Below are positions 18,759-28,874 of a stretch of DNA of 64,000 nt, piece by piece; position 1 is the stretch's first letter, and the number at the start of each line of letters is the position of its first letter. The notes beneath the pieces are model-generated. The model was not told the DNA's origin. It saw nothing but the letters and a program-made list of their open reading frames with translations, and did not search any database. The DNA comes from Glaciecola siphonariae. GTDB lineage: Bacteria; Pseudomonadota; Gammaproteobacteria; Enterobacterales; Alteromonadaceae. A program made the position numbers and the translations under genes. The stretch covers positions 2,046,001 through 2,110,000 of the forward strand of contig NZ_JBHSGU010000002.1 in assembly GCF_042652645.1 (NCBI RefSeq), given 5' to 3'.

Positions 18759-19233
18759 TCCAAGCCCAATTCATTTCGCAAATAACGGGCTCGTTTCCAG
18801 TCTCATCAGTAACCTTTACAGCAACGAGTAAGTCCCCTTTTTCTTCATTTTGAATGCGCGTGATTTGTTCGTCGGTCAGATATGCTTCAGCGGTCAGTGC
18901 ACCTTGCGCGCGCTTTACATACTTTAAGTTCATAGACTTGATCAGGGGTAACTTGTCACCCGGTAGGTTAACGCCTACCACAAAGCCTGTTGCGGATTCG
19001 GCCAGCAGGGCCATGGCCGCAGCGTGGACGCTGCCGATATGATTTTGCACTTTTTTTCGATTGCTTTGGTAAAACACTACACGCTTTAAGTCAGTGTCGA
19101 GTATTTTAAGCTTAGCAGTCCCAACAAGCTTAACTTTGTACCTGAACATAGTGGTAAGCAACCACATACCTAACCAATGAGGATAGGTTAAACATTTATC
19201 AGCAAAACCTCGCAATGGATTACGTTTGGACAT
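18748..19233 (-). CDS. Hotdog-fold thioesterase-like protein (DUF4442)
   Basis: A 161-residue hotdog-fold protein. The helix NHIGSVHAAAMALLAESATG matches the central helix of PaaI/DUF4442 proteins, where the Asn/His and Glu region lines the thioesterase site. The substrate (an acyl-CoA or acyl-ACP) is unknown. It starts at ATG 19233 and ends in ITK with the stop inside a short repeat array. It is separated by 209 bases from maoP and by 65 from the fructokinase gene. Confidence 0.75.
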   Translation of the reverse strand: MSKRNPLRGFADKCLTYPHWLGMWLLTTMFRYKVKLVGTAKLKILDTDLKRVVFYQSNRKKVQNHIGSVHAAAMALLAESATGFVVGVNLPGDKLPLIKSMNLKYVKRAQGALTAEAYLTDEQITRIQNEEKGDLLVAVKVTDETGNEPVICEMNWAWITK

Positions 19234-19298
19234 ATCACACCCTTACTTTAATTATGAAGCCGCAAGTCAGCGGCCAAGCTATTATGATTATTCGCGTA

Positions 19299-20186
19299 TC
19301 AGGTCTTATTAACGTCAAGCAAGGCAAGCGCGCCTAAAAGGCCTGAATCTGTCGACAATCCTGGAGCGGTGATAATATCAGACAATGCGAGGTCTTGCGG
19401 AAAACAAATATAGTCGCCTAGGTTTTTTTCAGTTTGCTCAATGATTTTTGGCAGTAAAAAAGACTGCTGCATTACGCCGCCACCTAAAATAATTTTCTGC
19501 GCCGACAATGTCATGAGCAAATTATGACACACCTGACCTAATACGTTTGCTTCAGTTTCCCACGCAGGATGGTCTTGCGGCATATCTTGAGTGCTTTGAT
19601 TCCAAATTTTCTGCATCGAGGTGCCTGATGCCAGCCCCTCTACGCAGTCGCCATGAAAGGGGCATTGGCCCTGCACGCCCTCGGGTACTTTAATTCGCAT
19701 GTGGCCCATTTCTGGATGCACCAAGCCCTTCACAGTTCTGCCACCAACCACTAACCCACCGCCAAAACCGGTTCCCACAGTAATATACACCACAACATCA
19801 AAGCCCTGCCCTGCTCCCCATCGGTACTCGGCGAGTGCCGCAGCATTTACGTCGGTATCAATGCTAACTTTCACATCGAGCGTTTCGCTCAATCGGGAGC
19901 CTAGGGGAGCATCGGTCCAATACGGCTTAGGCGTTTTAGTCACATTGCCGAAGGTTGGTGAATTTGGGTTTAAATCGAGCGGCCCAAAACTGGCTAAACC
20001 GAGTTGGTCAAAATCATGACCTTGGCTTTTTAAATCTTGATAGAAGTCGATAACTTGCCCGATAGTTTCTTCAAACGTAGTTGTAGCAATGCGCGTTTTA
20101 GCGAGCACGTTTTTATTAGCATCAAACAGTGCACAAATAAACTTCGTGCCGCCTGCTTCAATAGCTGCATAGGATTTAGGCGCCAT
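19299..20186 (-). CDS. Fructokinase, ROK family
   Basis: A sugar kinase of about 295 residues. The ATP loop AIEAGGTKFICAL, catalytic region SIDTDVNAAALAEYRWGAG and a zinc site (His in PEMGHM, then QCPFHGDCVEG) place it with the B. subtilis YdhR/GmuE type of ROK fructokinase. It would phosphorylate the fructose released by amylosucrase. The ATG at 20186 overlaps the last 11 bases of the MFS gene (ATGGCGCCTAA), so the two are translationally coupled. Specificity for fructose is inferred from the subtype and the neighbours. Confidence 0.85.
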   Translation of the reverse strand: MAPKSYAAIEAGGTKFICALFDANKNVLAKTRIATTTFEETIGQVIDFYQDLKSQGHDFDQLGLASFGPLDLNPNSPTFGNVTKTPKPYWTDAPLGSRLSETLDVKVSIDTDVNAAALAEYRWGAGQGFDVVVYITVGTGFGGGLVVGGRTVKGLVHPEMGHMRIKVPEGVQGQCPFHGDCVEGLASGTSMQKIWNQSTQDMPQDHPAWETEANVLGQVCHNLLMTLSAQKIILGGGVMQQSFLLPKIIEQTEKNLGDYICFPQDLALSDIITAPGLSTDSGLLGALALLDVNKT

Positions 20187-21459
20187 ATTCTTCTTTCTCA
20201 ATTTGAGCTAATCGTTTTTCGGTAGGGTTAGCGATGTAGTTATATAAAAGGCCAAAGAATAAAATCATGGTGAATACCGTTGCCACAATAAAGCCATACT
20301 TAGCGTCACCGCCATTCGCATCGCTCACTAATCCCATAATAAAAGGACCGGCTGCAGCACCCGCCGCAGTCCAAAAAAGGATTAAGCCCGCTACTGTGCC
20401 GTGCATTTTTCGTGGAAAACACGAGATCCCTTTAGAATTGAAGGTTGGATATATCACCGACATAAAGATACCGGTTAATGGGAATAAGAATACCGCCACC
20501 TGAGGACCCCCCCACAAACCGCCAATAAAGCACATCATAATGGCAAAGCTAAAGAGCATTAAAATCAAGGCCCAGTTAAAGCGTGCCATGACCCACATCC
20601 CAACAAAGCGACCAATTGCGCGCAGAATAAAAAAGGCCGACACTGCGTACATTGCCAAAAACTGCGTTGACTCATCTTGATAACATGCGAAGGCATCGCT
20701 AGCACTGGTTGCCCCGCACACTAGATAACTTGGCATCCATACGTAAATTGCACTTTCGGCCGCGACGTACAAAAAAGCACCTATCGAGAAACTCATCGCA
20801 TAACCGTTTTTCATCAATTTTAGGCTGTCAATCATCGAGGCTTTTTCGGCGGGCTGCGTATTTGCCTGCTCTGATACTTGGCGATGATCTGGGTAATTAA
20901 CCATGCTGGCCATAACAATCAACACCGTACACATTGCGCCGGCAACGACGTATAACCACTGCCAAGAAATGCCTTGATGGATAAGGTAAACAACAATCAA
21001 GGGGCCGATTATCGCCCCGACGCCAAAAAATGCCTCGGCTCCGTTCATCGCAGACGTGTGCTCTTTATTAGAGGTCGAAATATCGCCGATGAGCGCAAGT
21101 GCACCGGTTTTAAAGACGCCCACAGCGACGCCTGAAAGGGTCATTAAACTAACGATAAACCAGAAGGTCTTGCCCAGCATGAACATATAGCAAGCGAGTG
21201 CAAATAGCCCTAAACCTAAAATAATGGTGCGTTTACGTCCGAGTCGGTCTGCTAAAAAGCCTAAGAATAAACCTGATAAGGCTATTCCCAACATGGGCAG
21301 TGAGTGCATCAAACTGGCCTGAGCATTGGTCACGTCAAAGGCGATTTTCACTTCTTTAATGATTTCGCCCACTGAGTCTGACGTCATTGCGAACATCATA
21401 AACATCATGAAAGTGAGCCAGCGTACTAGCCGATTGTTTGCTTCTGATTGTGTTGCCAT
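20176..21459 (-). CDS. MFS sugar permease
   Basis: A 12-helix major-facilitator protein of about 427 residues. The loop 2-3 signature is GFLADRLGRKRT. From the context (fructokinase overlapping it, amylosucrase divergent from it) it likely imports sucrose, in symport with protons, but this is inference; it could also carry a glucoside or fructose. The ATG at 21459 is chosen: the frame runs on to 21522 but the extra 21 residues are not membrane-protein-like. Confidence 0.82.
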   Translation of the reverse strand: MATQSEANNRLVRWLTFMMFMMFAMTSDSVGEIIKEVKIAFDVTNAQASLMHSLPMLGIALSGLFLGFLADRLGRKRTIILGLGLFALACYMFMLGKTFWFIVSLMTLSGVAVGVFKTGALALIGDISTSNKEHTSAMNGAEAFFGVGAIIGPLIVVYLIHQGISWQWLYVVAGAMCTVLIVMASMVNYPDHRQVSEQANTQPAEKASMIDSLKLMKNGYAMSFSIGAFLYVAAESAIYVWMPSYLVCGATSASDAFACYQDESTQFLAMYAVSAFFILRAIGRFVGMWVMARFNWALILMLFSFAIMMCFIGGLWGGPQVAVFLFPLTGIFMSVIYPTFNSKGISCFPRKMHGTVAGLILFWTAAGAAAGPFIMGLVSDANGGDAKYGFIVATVFTMILFFGLLYNYIANPTEKRLAQIEKEEYGA

Positions 21460-21935
21460 TTTTATTTGCTCGCTATAAATAATGTGTCGTGAACAGTTTT
21501 CTGACTCATCGGAGAAGGTCATCGCTCGCGCATCTTGTGCGAGCCTCGTTTTATTGGGGTATTCAATCTGCCATGTTTACTGCATGCGGTGCGGCATCGT
21601 CGCATCTGCGCTGTGCTTGTTGTTGCGACCTTCGTTGTGCCCATCGTTGTGCCAGCAGTCGATTGTAAGCGTTTATTCACGTTCGACTGTGGCGCTTCCA
21701 TGGTGCTTTTATGGCACTTTCATGGTATTCCAAATTTCACACTCTCTTTACAGAGCTTATGTTTTATCATCAATTACGCTTATACACAAATCGCTAGAAG
21801 CCTTTGCTAAAGTCAACTTAATCGATTAAGATGCATCCTAACAAATGTTCCATTTGATGTAAATATCTTGTAACATCGCGTTGTCACTTCGTGTCGCAAT
21901 GCACAAACATCAAATCTTTAAAAAGGTACTCACTG
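21460..21935. other. Divergent regulatory region MFS / amylosucrase
   Basis: A gene-free 476 bases between the two divergent sugar operons. It carries the 14-bp perfect palindrome described separately and a weaker LacI-like half-match, TGTAAGCGTTTATT, at 21664-21677. Short ATG-started frames here have no protein-like character. Confidence 0.55.
21817..21830. promoter_or_regulatory. Candidate LacI-type operator of the sucrose genes
   Basis: CTTAATCGATTAAG is a perfect 14-bp palindrome with a central CG, the classical form of LacI/GalR-family operators. It lies 106 bases upstream of the amylosucrase start. The LacI-type gene at 27.6 kb is the obvious candidate binder. Confidence 0.6.
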
Positions 21936-23846
21936 ATGGATTTTGCTAAGCAAAGTAATCTCACTCTCTCACGCATACTTGCACAATTAGACATGAGCGA
22001 CTTAAGCGCTGCCCAACAAAAGGTTTTTAAGCAGCGACTACAAAGCCACTTTCCGTCATTGTTTCAAAGCTATTATGAGGTTTACGGTTGGCAATATGAT
22101 TTCTTCTTCCATTTGCAGCAGTTGGTCAACACACTCAAGACCGGTTTTGCCGAGCGGCCCAATACACTTAAAAATAAAGACAAGAAAAAACTAGCGCAAA
22201 GCGACTGGTATAAGCAAGAGAACATGCTGGGCATGGCATGCTATGTCGACTTATTTGGCGGTGATTTAAAAAAACTGCAGAAGCGCATTCCGTATTTTAA
22301 AAGTATGGGTATCAATTACGTCCATTTAATGCCGCTTTATAAATCGCCAGAGGGCGATAGCGATGGCGGCTATGCAGTATCTGATTACCGCACGGTTAAT
22401 CCGGCCTTGGGCAGTATGGACGATTTAAAAGCATTGGCCAAAGCGTTCAACAGCGCAGGTATCAATATGGTACTCGACTTTGTATTTAATCATACCTCTG
22501 ATGAGCATGAATGGGCTATGGCGGCAAAGGCTGGCAGCGAGCAGCATCAAGCTTATTATTATATGTTTGACGATAAGACCATTCCTAATCAGTACGAAGA
22601 AAATTTGCGAGAAATCTTTCCTCAGGTACGCCGCGGCAACTTTACCTATGAGCCGAAAACGAAAAAATGGGTGTGGACTACTTTCAATAGCTTTCAGTGG
22701 GATGTGAATTATTCAAACCCTGAGGTATTTAACGCAATCACCTCAGAAATGCTGTTTTTAGCGAATGTTGGCTGCGACGCCTTGCGCCTGGACGCACTGG
22801 CCTTTATTTGGAAAGAAATGGGCACCAATTGCGAAAACCAAGCGAAAGCGCACACGCTCATCCAAGCCTTTAATCGTTGCCTGCAAATTGTTGCGCCTGC
22901 TGTTGTGTTTAAGTCAGAGGCAATCGTGCATCCCGATGAAGTAGTGAAGTACATAGATAAAGACGAATGCCAATTGTCATACAACCCTCTGTTGATGGCG
23001 CTTATCTGGAATAGCTTAGCAACAAGAAAGACACGTTTACTTACCGCCTCAATGCAAAAAACTGGCGTGATTTCTGAGCATTGCAGTTGGGTAAACTACA
23101 TACGGTGTCACGATGATATTGGCTGGACATTTGATGATCAGGTTGCCGCAGAGCTTGGTATCAACGGCGACGACCACCGTTACTTTTTAAATCAGTTTTA
23201 TACAGGACGTTTTGCAGGCAGTTTCGCTAACGGCGTTGCCTTTGGCGAGAATCCAAGCACAGGGGATTGCCGAGTCTGCGGCTCACTAGCCTCACTATGT
23301 GGATTGGAGCGTGCCCAAGCTGAAAATGACGCCGCTGCTATTGAGCTCGCCATCAAGCGTATTTTGTTAGTCCATAGCATTATACTAAGTGTGGGCGGCG
23401 TACCCCTTTTGTATGCTGGCGACGATTTTGGCTTACTCAATGATTACAGTTATCAGAACGACCCCAGTAAGCAGCACGATGCTAGGTGGGTTAACCGTAT
23501 CGCGGTTGACGACAAAACACTGGCCGCATCACCTAACCCAGACATTACCAATGCCTTAAAACAGCTCATTGAGATTCGCCAGAGTCAGGCAGTATTGGGC
23601 GCGGCGAGCACTGAGTTTTTACCCGCACCAAATGAGCACGCCTTCGCCTATCTGCGCGAAGACCAGAGTGAACGCTGTTTGTGTATCGCCAACTTTAGCG
23701 AGCATGAACTTACCATTCATCCTGAGTCGCTAGCGTGCTTACAGCAGTCTATCGCGACCGATTTATGCGCCTTAAATACTATTGATTGTCGACAACCATT
23801 GTATTTAGGCCCGTATCAGTTTGTATGGCTCAAGGTAAGTAAATAA
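21936..23846 (+). CDS. Amylosucrase
   Basis: A GH13 glucansucrase: it transfers glucose from sucrose to an alpha-1,4-glucan and releases fructose. With the start at ATG 21936 (AAAGG upstream) it has 636 residues, the same as Neisseria polysaccharea amylosucrase, and the catalytic residues fall at the same numbers: nucleophile Asp286 (LRLDALAF), acid/base Glu328 (FKSEAIVHP), transition-state Asp393 (RCHDDIGW). There is no signal peptide, so it acts in the cytoplasm on imported sucrose; the fructose would pass to the neighbouring fructokinase. The frame is open 45 bases further up but without a good start. Confidence 0.95.
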   Translation: MDFAKQSNLTLSRILAQLDMSDLSAAQQKVFKQRLQSHFPSLFQSYYEVYGWQYDFFFHLQQLVNTLKTGFAERPNTLKNKDKKKLAQSDWYKQENMLGMACYVDLFGGDLKKLQKRIPYFKSMGINYVHLMPLYKSPEGDSDGGYAVSDYRTVNPALGSMDDLKALAKAFNSAGINMVLDFVFNHTSDEHEWAMAAKAGSEQHQAYYYMFDDKTIPNQYEENLREIFPQVRRGNFTYEPKTKKWVWTTFNSFQWDVNYSNPEVFNAITSEMLFLANVGCDALRLDALAFIWKEMGTNCENQAKAHTLIQAFNRCLQIVAPAVVFKSEAIVHPDEVVKYIDKDECQLSYNPLLMALIWNSLATRKTRLLTASMQKTGVISEHCSWVNYIRCHDDIGWTFDDQVAAELGINGDDHRYFLNQFYTGRFAGSFANGVAFGENPSTGDCRVCGSLASLCGLERAQAENDAAAIELAIKRILLVHSIILSVGGVPLLYAGDDFGLLNDYSYQNDPSKQHDARWVNRIAVDDKTLAASPNPDITNALKQLIEIRQSQAVLGAASTEFLPAPNEHAFAYLREDQSERCLCIANFSEHELTIHPESLACLQQSIATDLCALNTIDCRQPLYLGPYQFVWLKVSK

Positions 23847-23879
23847 GCTGGGGTCTGCAGATACTTGAGGGTGCACTGC

Positions 23880-25388
23880 TTATTGAAAGCCGATGGCAAC
23901 GGCAGTGCACATTGCGGCAATGGCAGTGGCAAACAGCAGTAAAAAGAATCGCCAAATAAAGCGTAACCACTGACTCCAGTCTATGCGAGCAACGCCCAAG
24001 CAGCCAATCAAAGATGCTGAGGTTGGAATAATAATATTACTCAAACCATCGCCTAACTGAAAGGCCAAAACCGCAGTTTGGCGGCTGATCCCGACCAAAT
24101 CAGACAGCGGCGCCATTAGCGGCATGGTAATAGCAGCTTGCCCCGAACCAGATGCAACAAAGAAATTAAATACTGACTGAAACCCAAGCATCGCGACCGC
24201 ATTAACGTAGGTGCTTGTTTCACCAATCGCGCCGCTGGCGTAATATAATATGGAATTTAACACCGAAGGTTCGCTTACATTATCCCCGCCCAGCACCAAC
24301 ACTATGCCTTTTGCCATTCCCACAATGAGGGCTGCCGGCAGTAAATCTTTTGCACCTTGCTGAAAGGCTGCCGAGACTTGATTGGCGCTCATACGCTTAC
24401 CGAAAAACGCAAGCACGCCTGCCGCTAAACCAATACAAAAAAACTGCGTTGCGATTTCAGGTATGTAATAAGCGTGCTGAGTCACGCCCCATATCACCCA
24501 AACAATGCCGCTGAAAAAAACCAGTAATATTGCGCTGTCTAGGTGCCCATAGCTACCCTGTACGGATAGTTGCTGCTGCTTAAAGTATTCGTTGCTGCTT
24601 GCGCACATTGACCGACTAGGCTGGCGCTTCACGCCCCTCGCATACCACATGGTAAAAGCTAGACCCATGCTGGTAAAAAGGCACCACATTGCTATTCTGA
24701 ACCCCTGCCCAGAGAGTAAGGGAACATCGGCAATACCTTGGGCTATGGCGACGGAGAAGGGATTCATCCAACTCGTTGCGAATCCAATTTGCGTTGCTAC
24801 ATAAGTGATCATTACGCCTACGATGGCGTCGTACCCAAGGGCAACTACCAAGGGCACCAAAATAATACAAAATGCGATGGCCTCTTCTCCCATCCCAAAA
24901 ATTGCACCACCAAGGGAAAACAGCACAAACATAAGCGGGAGCACCACCAAATCAGCGCCTTTTGTCTTTTCAATTAAGGCTAGAATGCCGTTATTTATCG
25001 CACCTGTTTGCATAACAATACCAAAAGCGCCGCCCACCACCAGAATAAAGGCAACCACGCCAATGGCGGAGCCGTATTTACTGCCAGAAACTAAGCCTTC
25101 AAACGCATAATTAAGCGCTCCCATACCTTCACCGCTTGCAAACACAGGCACGCCGTCTGGTTGAGCATCGTCTACAAACCTAAAGCTGCCTTGTTTTATG
25201 AGTGTGCGAGTGACTTGTTCGCCGTCAACGGTTTTAGTTACCTGGTGAGTCTCGAAGTGCCCTGCGGGCAGAAAATAGGTGAGTGCACTGGCCGCTATAA
25301 TCACCAAAAACAAAATAACGAATGCATCAGGCATTTTACTGCTTAATGCGCTTTGCCCTGGCGAAGAGTCACTAGTATCTGAAGTCAT
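23880..25388 (-). CDS. YfcC/DcuC-type membrane carrier
   Basis: A 502-residue integral membrane protein of the C4-dicarboxylate/basic amino acid carrier group (YfcC family), with about 11-12 helices. Typical segments are FVILFLVIIAASALTYFLPAGHF at the start, VGGAFGIVMQTGAI, FSLGGAIFGMGEEAIAF, and FNFFVASGSGQAAITMPLMAP. Family members include arginine/ornithine antiporters and dipeptide or dicarboxylate carriers. It is divergent from a secreted cyanophycinase gene, so uptake of Asp-Arg dipeptide, arginine or aspartate is a reasonable inference, not a proof. Confidence 0.8.
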   Translation of the reverse strand: MTSDTSDSSPGQSALSSKMPDAFVILFLVIIAASALTYFLPAGHFETHQVTKTVDGEQVTRTLIKQGSFRFVDDAQPDGVPVFASGEGMGALNYAFEGLVSGSKYGSAIGVVAFILVVGGAFGIVMQTGAINNGILALIEKTKGADLVVLPLMFVLFSLGGAIFGMGEEAIAFCIILVPLVVALGYDAIVGVMITYVATQIGFATSWMNPFSVAIAQGIADVPLLSGQGFRIAMWCLFTSMGLAFTMWYARGVKRQPSRSMCASSNEYFKQQQLSVQGSYGHLDSAILLVFFSGIVWVIWGVTQHAYYIPEIATQFFCIGLAAGVLAFFGKRMSANQVSAAFQQGAKDLLPAALIVGMAKGIVLVLGGDNVSEPSVLNSILYYASGAIGETSTYVNAVAMLGFQSVFNFFVASGSGQAAITMPLMAPLSDLVGISRQTAVLAFQLGDGLSNIIIPTSASLIGCLGVARIDWSQWLRFIWRFFLLLFATAIAAMCTAVAIGFQ

Positions 25389-25558
25389 GTTTACGTTTAA
25401 ATCCTAGCGACGATGCGCATACTATTATGTTGATTTGGCCGATAGTAACCATTAGTGTAAATTAAAGTCAACGCAGACCCTATTTGCCCGCACTTACAAT
25501 GAGCGCAATAGGATTGGTCTCCATTTTGGTCTATTGACCTTTGCTTTAGAGCGTATTT

Positions 25559-27541
25559 ATGCCCCTTTTCTTTTTCATGCACACTGATTGGCCATGGCGT
25601 AGGGCCAGCAGCAATGTGCATTCTTTTCGCCGTTGTAGCTGCTTTTTGCTCATATTGCTAAGTGTGAACGTGTGGGCGGTTGCCCCTATAGATGAGGTAC
25701 TGAATGAATCAGACACCCAGTTACACAGCAGAAGCCTTAATGACTCACCTGAAACAGCGCACAAGCATACCAATCAGGCGCTCGCTGACAAAAAGCCTAA
25801 CTTGCCCTTTCAGTTACTCCTCGCAGGCGGCGCGCTAAGCACATGTTCGAGCTACTCAAAACATCATTGCCAAGACAATACAGCGTTTGTGAATGCCAAA
25901 ACAGGTTTGCTGTATGAGTTGAGCCCAGCGGCCTTCTCTAGATTAGCTACTTTTATTCAAAGCGCACCCGATGGAAAATACTCTGCATTGAATAACATTA
26001 TTGCCACTCTTTCTAAACAAGCGCAGAAAAGCCCCCTCTCACGTCGAGAACTGTTTGCAATATTCGACCAACTCGAACTTACCGATGCGGTCGATAACTT
26101 ACATGACGGGGCATATTTTGCGCTGCTCGACCATCTTGAATATGCCCAGTTTGAACCTGAACCTGAACGAAAGCCTGAACCTAAACCTGAACAAAAAACC
26201 AATGCAAAAGAGCGATTAAAAGAGCAAGCGAATGTTAAAGCCACCAATAATTCGCATAGCCAAGCCATCTATCAACGCTTTGTTAAAGAAGTAAACACGA
26301 TTGCAGCGGCCCGAGGGCAGCAGCCACAAATTCTTGTTGCAACGTCATCATCGAGAGACGCTTTTGAAGTCGTCGATTTTTATCGGTCAGTTTTTAACTC
26401 GCTCGGAGTAAAAACACTGTGGCTACCAATTGACGCCAGTTTAGCGTATGCGCTGTCGGCAAAAGCCTTCAATCACCTCTGGGCTGATGATATTTGCGAG
26501 CAACTCGATAGCATTAGACAAAAGCATCATGTTTTTGACCGCGAGCGTGTGTATCCTGATCTTGTTGCCCAACAAAAAACAATGTGTGAACAACCTGAAT
26601 TACTCAAAGCCTTAATTGCCGGCAGTCAGGGCTTGTTTTTCAATGGCGGCGACCAAAGCAAAACACTTGCAAGTTTGCTTAACAGTGATCAGCAGGCTTT
26701 GCCATTTTGGCGCGAGGTAATCGAAAAAGTAGGTCGTTATGAGATGATTGTTGGTGGCACTAGCGCAGGAACAGCAGTGCATGCCGGAACATCGTTTAAT
26801 GCAAAGACCCTTCCTATGATATCTAATGGCAGCAGCGAGAATGCGATAAAGCGCGGCGCCTTTGCACACTCATCGCCAAGCCAGCGCTGCAGCGTATCTC
26901 CCTGTGAGCAACAAAGCGCAATTAAACCTAATGACCTTACCTACATGCCGAGCGGCGGTTCAGGTTTATTCGGCGTAGGCACCTTAGACACTCATTTTTC
27001 AGAGCGTAATCGAGAAGGTCGGCTCGTCGCCCTAGTGGCAAAAACAGGAGCTCGTTTAGGTGTAGGCGTAGACGAAACCACTGCTCTGCTCTACCGTGTT
27101 CAAACAAAAAATGCACAAAGCAATGAGCCAAACACAATTGATTTGGAGGTAATTGGCAAACATGGCGTGTTTATTGTTGACGGGTTTGAGCAAAAACAAA
27201 GCATCTCTTACAACAAAGGACGCAGAAGTTCTCAATACACAGGAGTGAGCCACTACTTGTTTTCTGGGAATGCGCTTAGCGTAGATTTAAGTAGCACTCA
27301 GTGGCATATACCCGAAGGCGCATTGCAAGAGAGTTCAGCGCTGAACATCCCTAATCTTGAGCAAGGCGAGTGGCGAAACAAAACCCGGCGCGCGTGCGCA
27401 AATTCACTCAACACCTATTGGGTATTAGATGACGTTGAATATGCGCTGACAGCTGATAACAAAACGCAGTTTTTTACTGATGGGGAGTCGTCACAGTGTG
27501 GTTATATTTATTTGCCATATTCGGTGAGTTTTCAGCCGTGA
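25559..27541 (+). CDS. Secreted cyanophycinase (peptidase S51)
   Basis: A 660-residue exoenzyme. After a positively charged start and a hydrophobic segment (SCFLLILLSVNVWA) comes the mature protein. The serine-peptidase core has GLFFNGGDQSKTL and the nucleophile elbow GGTSAGTAV; SGLFGVGTLDTHFSERNREGRL follows, as in cyanophycinases that split multi-L-arginyl-poly-L-aspartate into beta-Asp-Arg. A Glu/Pro/Lys repeat (about residues 198-215) sits before the catalytic domain, with a long N-terminal part of unknown role. Cys pairs in the secreted part suggest disulfides. No cyanophycin synthetase is in the window, so the substrate is probably external. Confidence 0.85.
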   Translation: MPLFFFMHTDWPWRRASSNVHSFRRCSCFLLILLSVNVWAVAPIDEVLNESDTQLHSRSLNDSPETAHKHTNQALADKKPNLPFQLLLAGGALSTCSSYSKHHCQDNTAFVNAKTGLLYELSPAAFSRLATFIQSAPDGKYSALNNIIATLSKQAQKSPLSRRELFAIFDQLELTDAVDNLHDGAYFALLDHLEYAQFEPEPERKPEPKPEQKTNAKERLKEQANVKATNNSHSQAIYQRFVKEVNTIAAARGQQPQILVATSSSRDAFEVVDFYRSVFNSLGVKTLWLPIDASLAYALSAKAFNHLWADDICEQLDSIRQKHHVFDRERVYPDLVAQQKTMCEQPELLKALIAGSQGLFFNGGDQSKTLASLLNSDQQALPFWREVIEKVGRYEMIVGGTSAGTAVHAGTSFNAKTLPMISNGSSENAIKRGAFAHSSPSQRCSVSPCEQQSAIKPNDLTYMPSGGSGLFGVGTLDTHFSERNREGRLVALVAKTGARLGVGVDETTALLYRVQTKNAQSNEPNTIDLEVIGKHGVFIVDGFEQKQSISYNKGRRSSQYTGVSHYLFSGNALSVDLSSTQWHIPEGALQESSALNIPNLEQGEWRNKTRRACANSLNTYWVLDDVEYALTADNKTQFFTDGESSQCGYIYLPYSVSFQP

Positions 27542-27573
27542 ACGCTTAGCTAAATACTTAAATACCTACATAC

Positions 27574-28614
27574 TTAGGCCGACTCGCGCACAACCAGTTT
27601 TGCGTCCATCATGGTGCGTTCATTTGAGGCTTTAAGCAATAAATTAGCCGCCAGCTGGCCTTTTTCATAGCCCTGCTGGCTAATTGTGGTCAACGGTGGC
27701 TGATTTCGCGTCGCCTCGGCAATGTCATCAAATCCAGTGACCTTAACATCTTCAGGCACGCGTAAACCGAGCTCTCTAGCAACCTTGCAAACCGCGATAG
27801 CGATGATGTCACTCATGCATAATATGACGTTAGGCCGTTTTGGCTGGCTAAGCAGGTATCTTGCGCCCTCTTCTGCCTGAGACATAATATTGATTGGCAA
27901 ATGCACTATATGCTCTGGCAAAATTTCAATTCCGCTTTGCTGCGCGCCTGCCAAATATCCAAAGAGTCGCTGCCATGAAATCTCTTGCTTGTCGTGGTCT
28001 AAATCCGTTGCACTCAAGGGGTGAACATGGTCATCGTTATGTTTTAAACGCATGCCAAGAATGGCGGGAATATCGCTAGCGTTCGTAATAGCGTGAGACG
28101 CCAACTGCTTGCATGCCTCATAGTTATCTATGTTTACAGAAGGCACCTCAGGATAATCAAAGTCAACTACAATGAGCGGTTTACCCGAACGGATAACCCG
28201 ATTGAAGCTATCACCTTCTGGCGCTCCATAAAATATGAAACCATCAGGCAATGATTCAGCTCTTATTTGCGCGTCAGACTTAATCGTTGACGACAATAGC
28301 AACAGCTGTTTATGAGCCTTAGCTAAGACCTCAGTAATGCCCGCCATAAAATCAGTAGCCATAGGATCTGAAAAGCTATAGGTTAAAGAATCGGAAAGCA
28401 TGACAGCAATCACATCCGACTGACCAGAACGTAATGACCTGGCAATCATACTAGGTCCGGCGTAACCAATACGCTCACATTCACTTAAAATTCGAGAGCG
28501 CAACGCTACCGAAAGTTGGTCAGGGCGATTAAACGCATTTGAAATGGTCGCGGTAGACACACCTAATAATTTTGAAACGTCTTTAAGTGACAAGTTTTTT
28601 TTCTTTTGAGTCAC
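27574..28614 (-). CDS. LacI-family transcriptional regulator
   Basis: A 346-residue repressor: N-terminal helix-turn-helix (LKDVSKLLGVSTATISNAFNRPDQLS) with the hinge helix PSMIARSLRSGQ, then a periplasmic-binding-protein-like effector domain (DVIAVMLSDSLTYSFSDP; GFDDIAEATRNQPPLTTI near the end). It probably responds to a sugar and controls the amylosucrase/permease/fructokinase genes 6 kb away, where a perfect LacI-type palindrome lies. No such palindrome is seen in front of this gene. Confidence 0.88.
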   Translation of the reverse strand: MTQKKKNLSLKDVSKLLGVSTATISNAFNRPDQLSVALRSRILSECERIGYAGPSMIARSLRSGQSDVIAVMLSDSLTYSFSDPMATDFMAGITEVLAKAHKQLLLLSSTIKSDAQIRAESLPDGFIFYGAPEGDSFNRVIRSGKPLIVVDFDYPEVPSVNIDNYEACKQLASHAITNASDIPAILGMRLKHNDDHVHPLSATDLDHDKQEISWQRLFGYLAGAQQSGIEILPEHIVHLPINIMSQAEEGARYLLSQPKRPNVILCMSDIIAIAVCKVARELGLRVPEDVKVTGFDDIAEATRNQPPLTTISQQGYEKGQLAANLLLKASNERTMMDAKLVVRESA

Positions 28615-28798
28615 GCGGCATCACAGTCTGCAAGTTGAAAGTTGACTAGCAAGATTGCCACAAAAATAAATTTTTTACCACATAAACAAATATCTTAACC
28701 GCCTGCATCATGCATGGCGAGGGGTCGGTGACATCAGATGTTTATTTACTCACGACAGCCAAATATAATTGTTTAATACAAATATGGCTTTAAAAGAA

Positions 28799-28874
<76 letters not shown>

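Noticed and set aside
25957..26268. Minus-strand frame inside the cyanophycinase gene
   Set aside because: Its repetitive Gly/Ser pattern is only the antisense of the Glu/Pro/Lys repeat.
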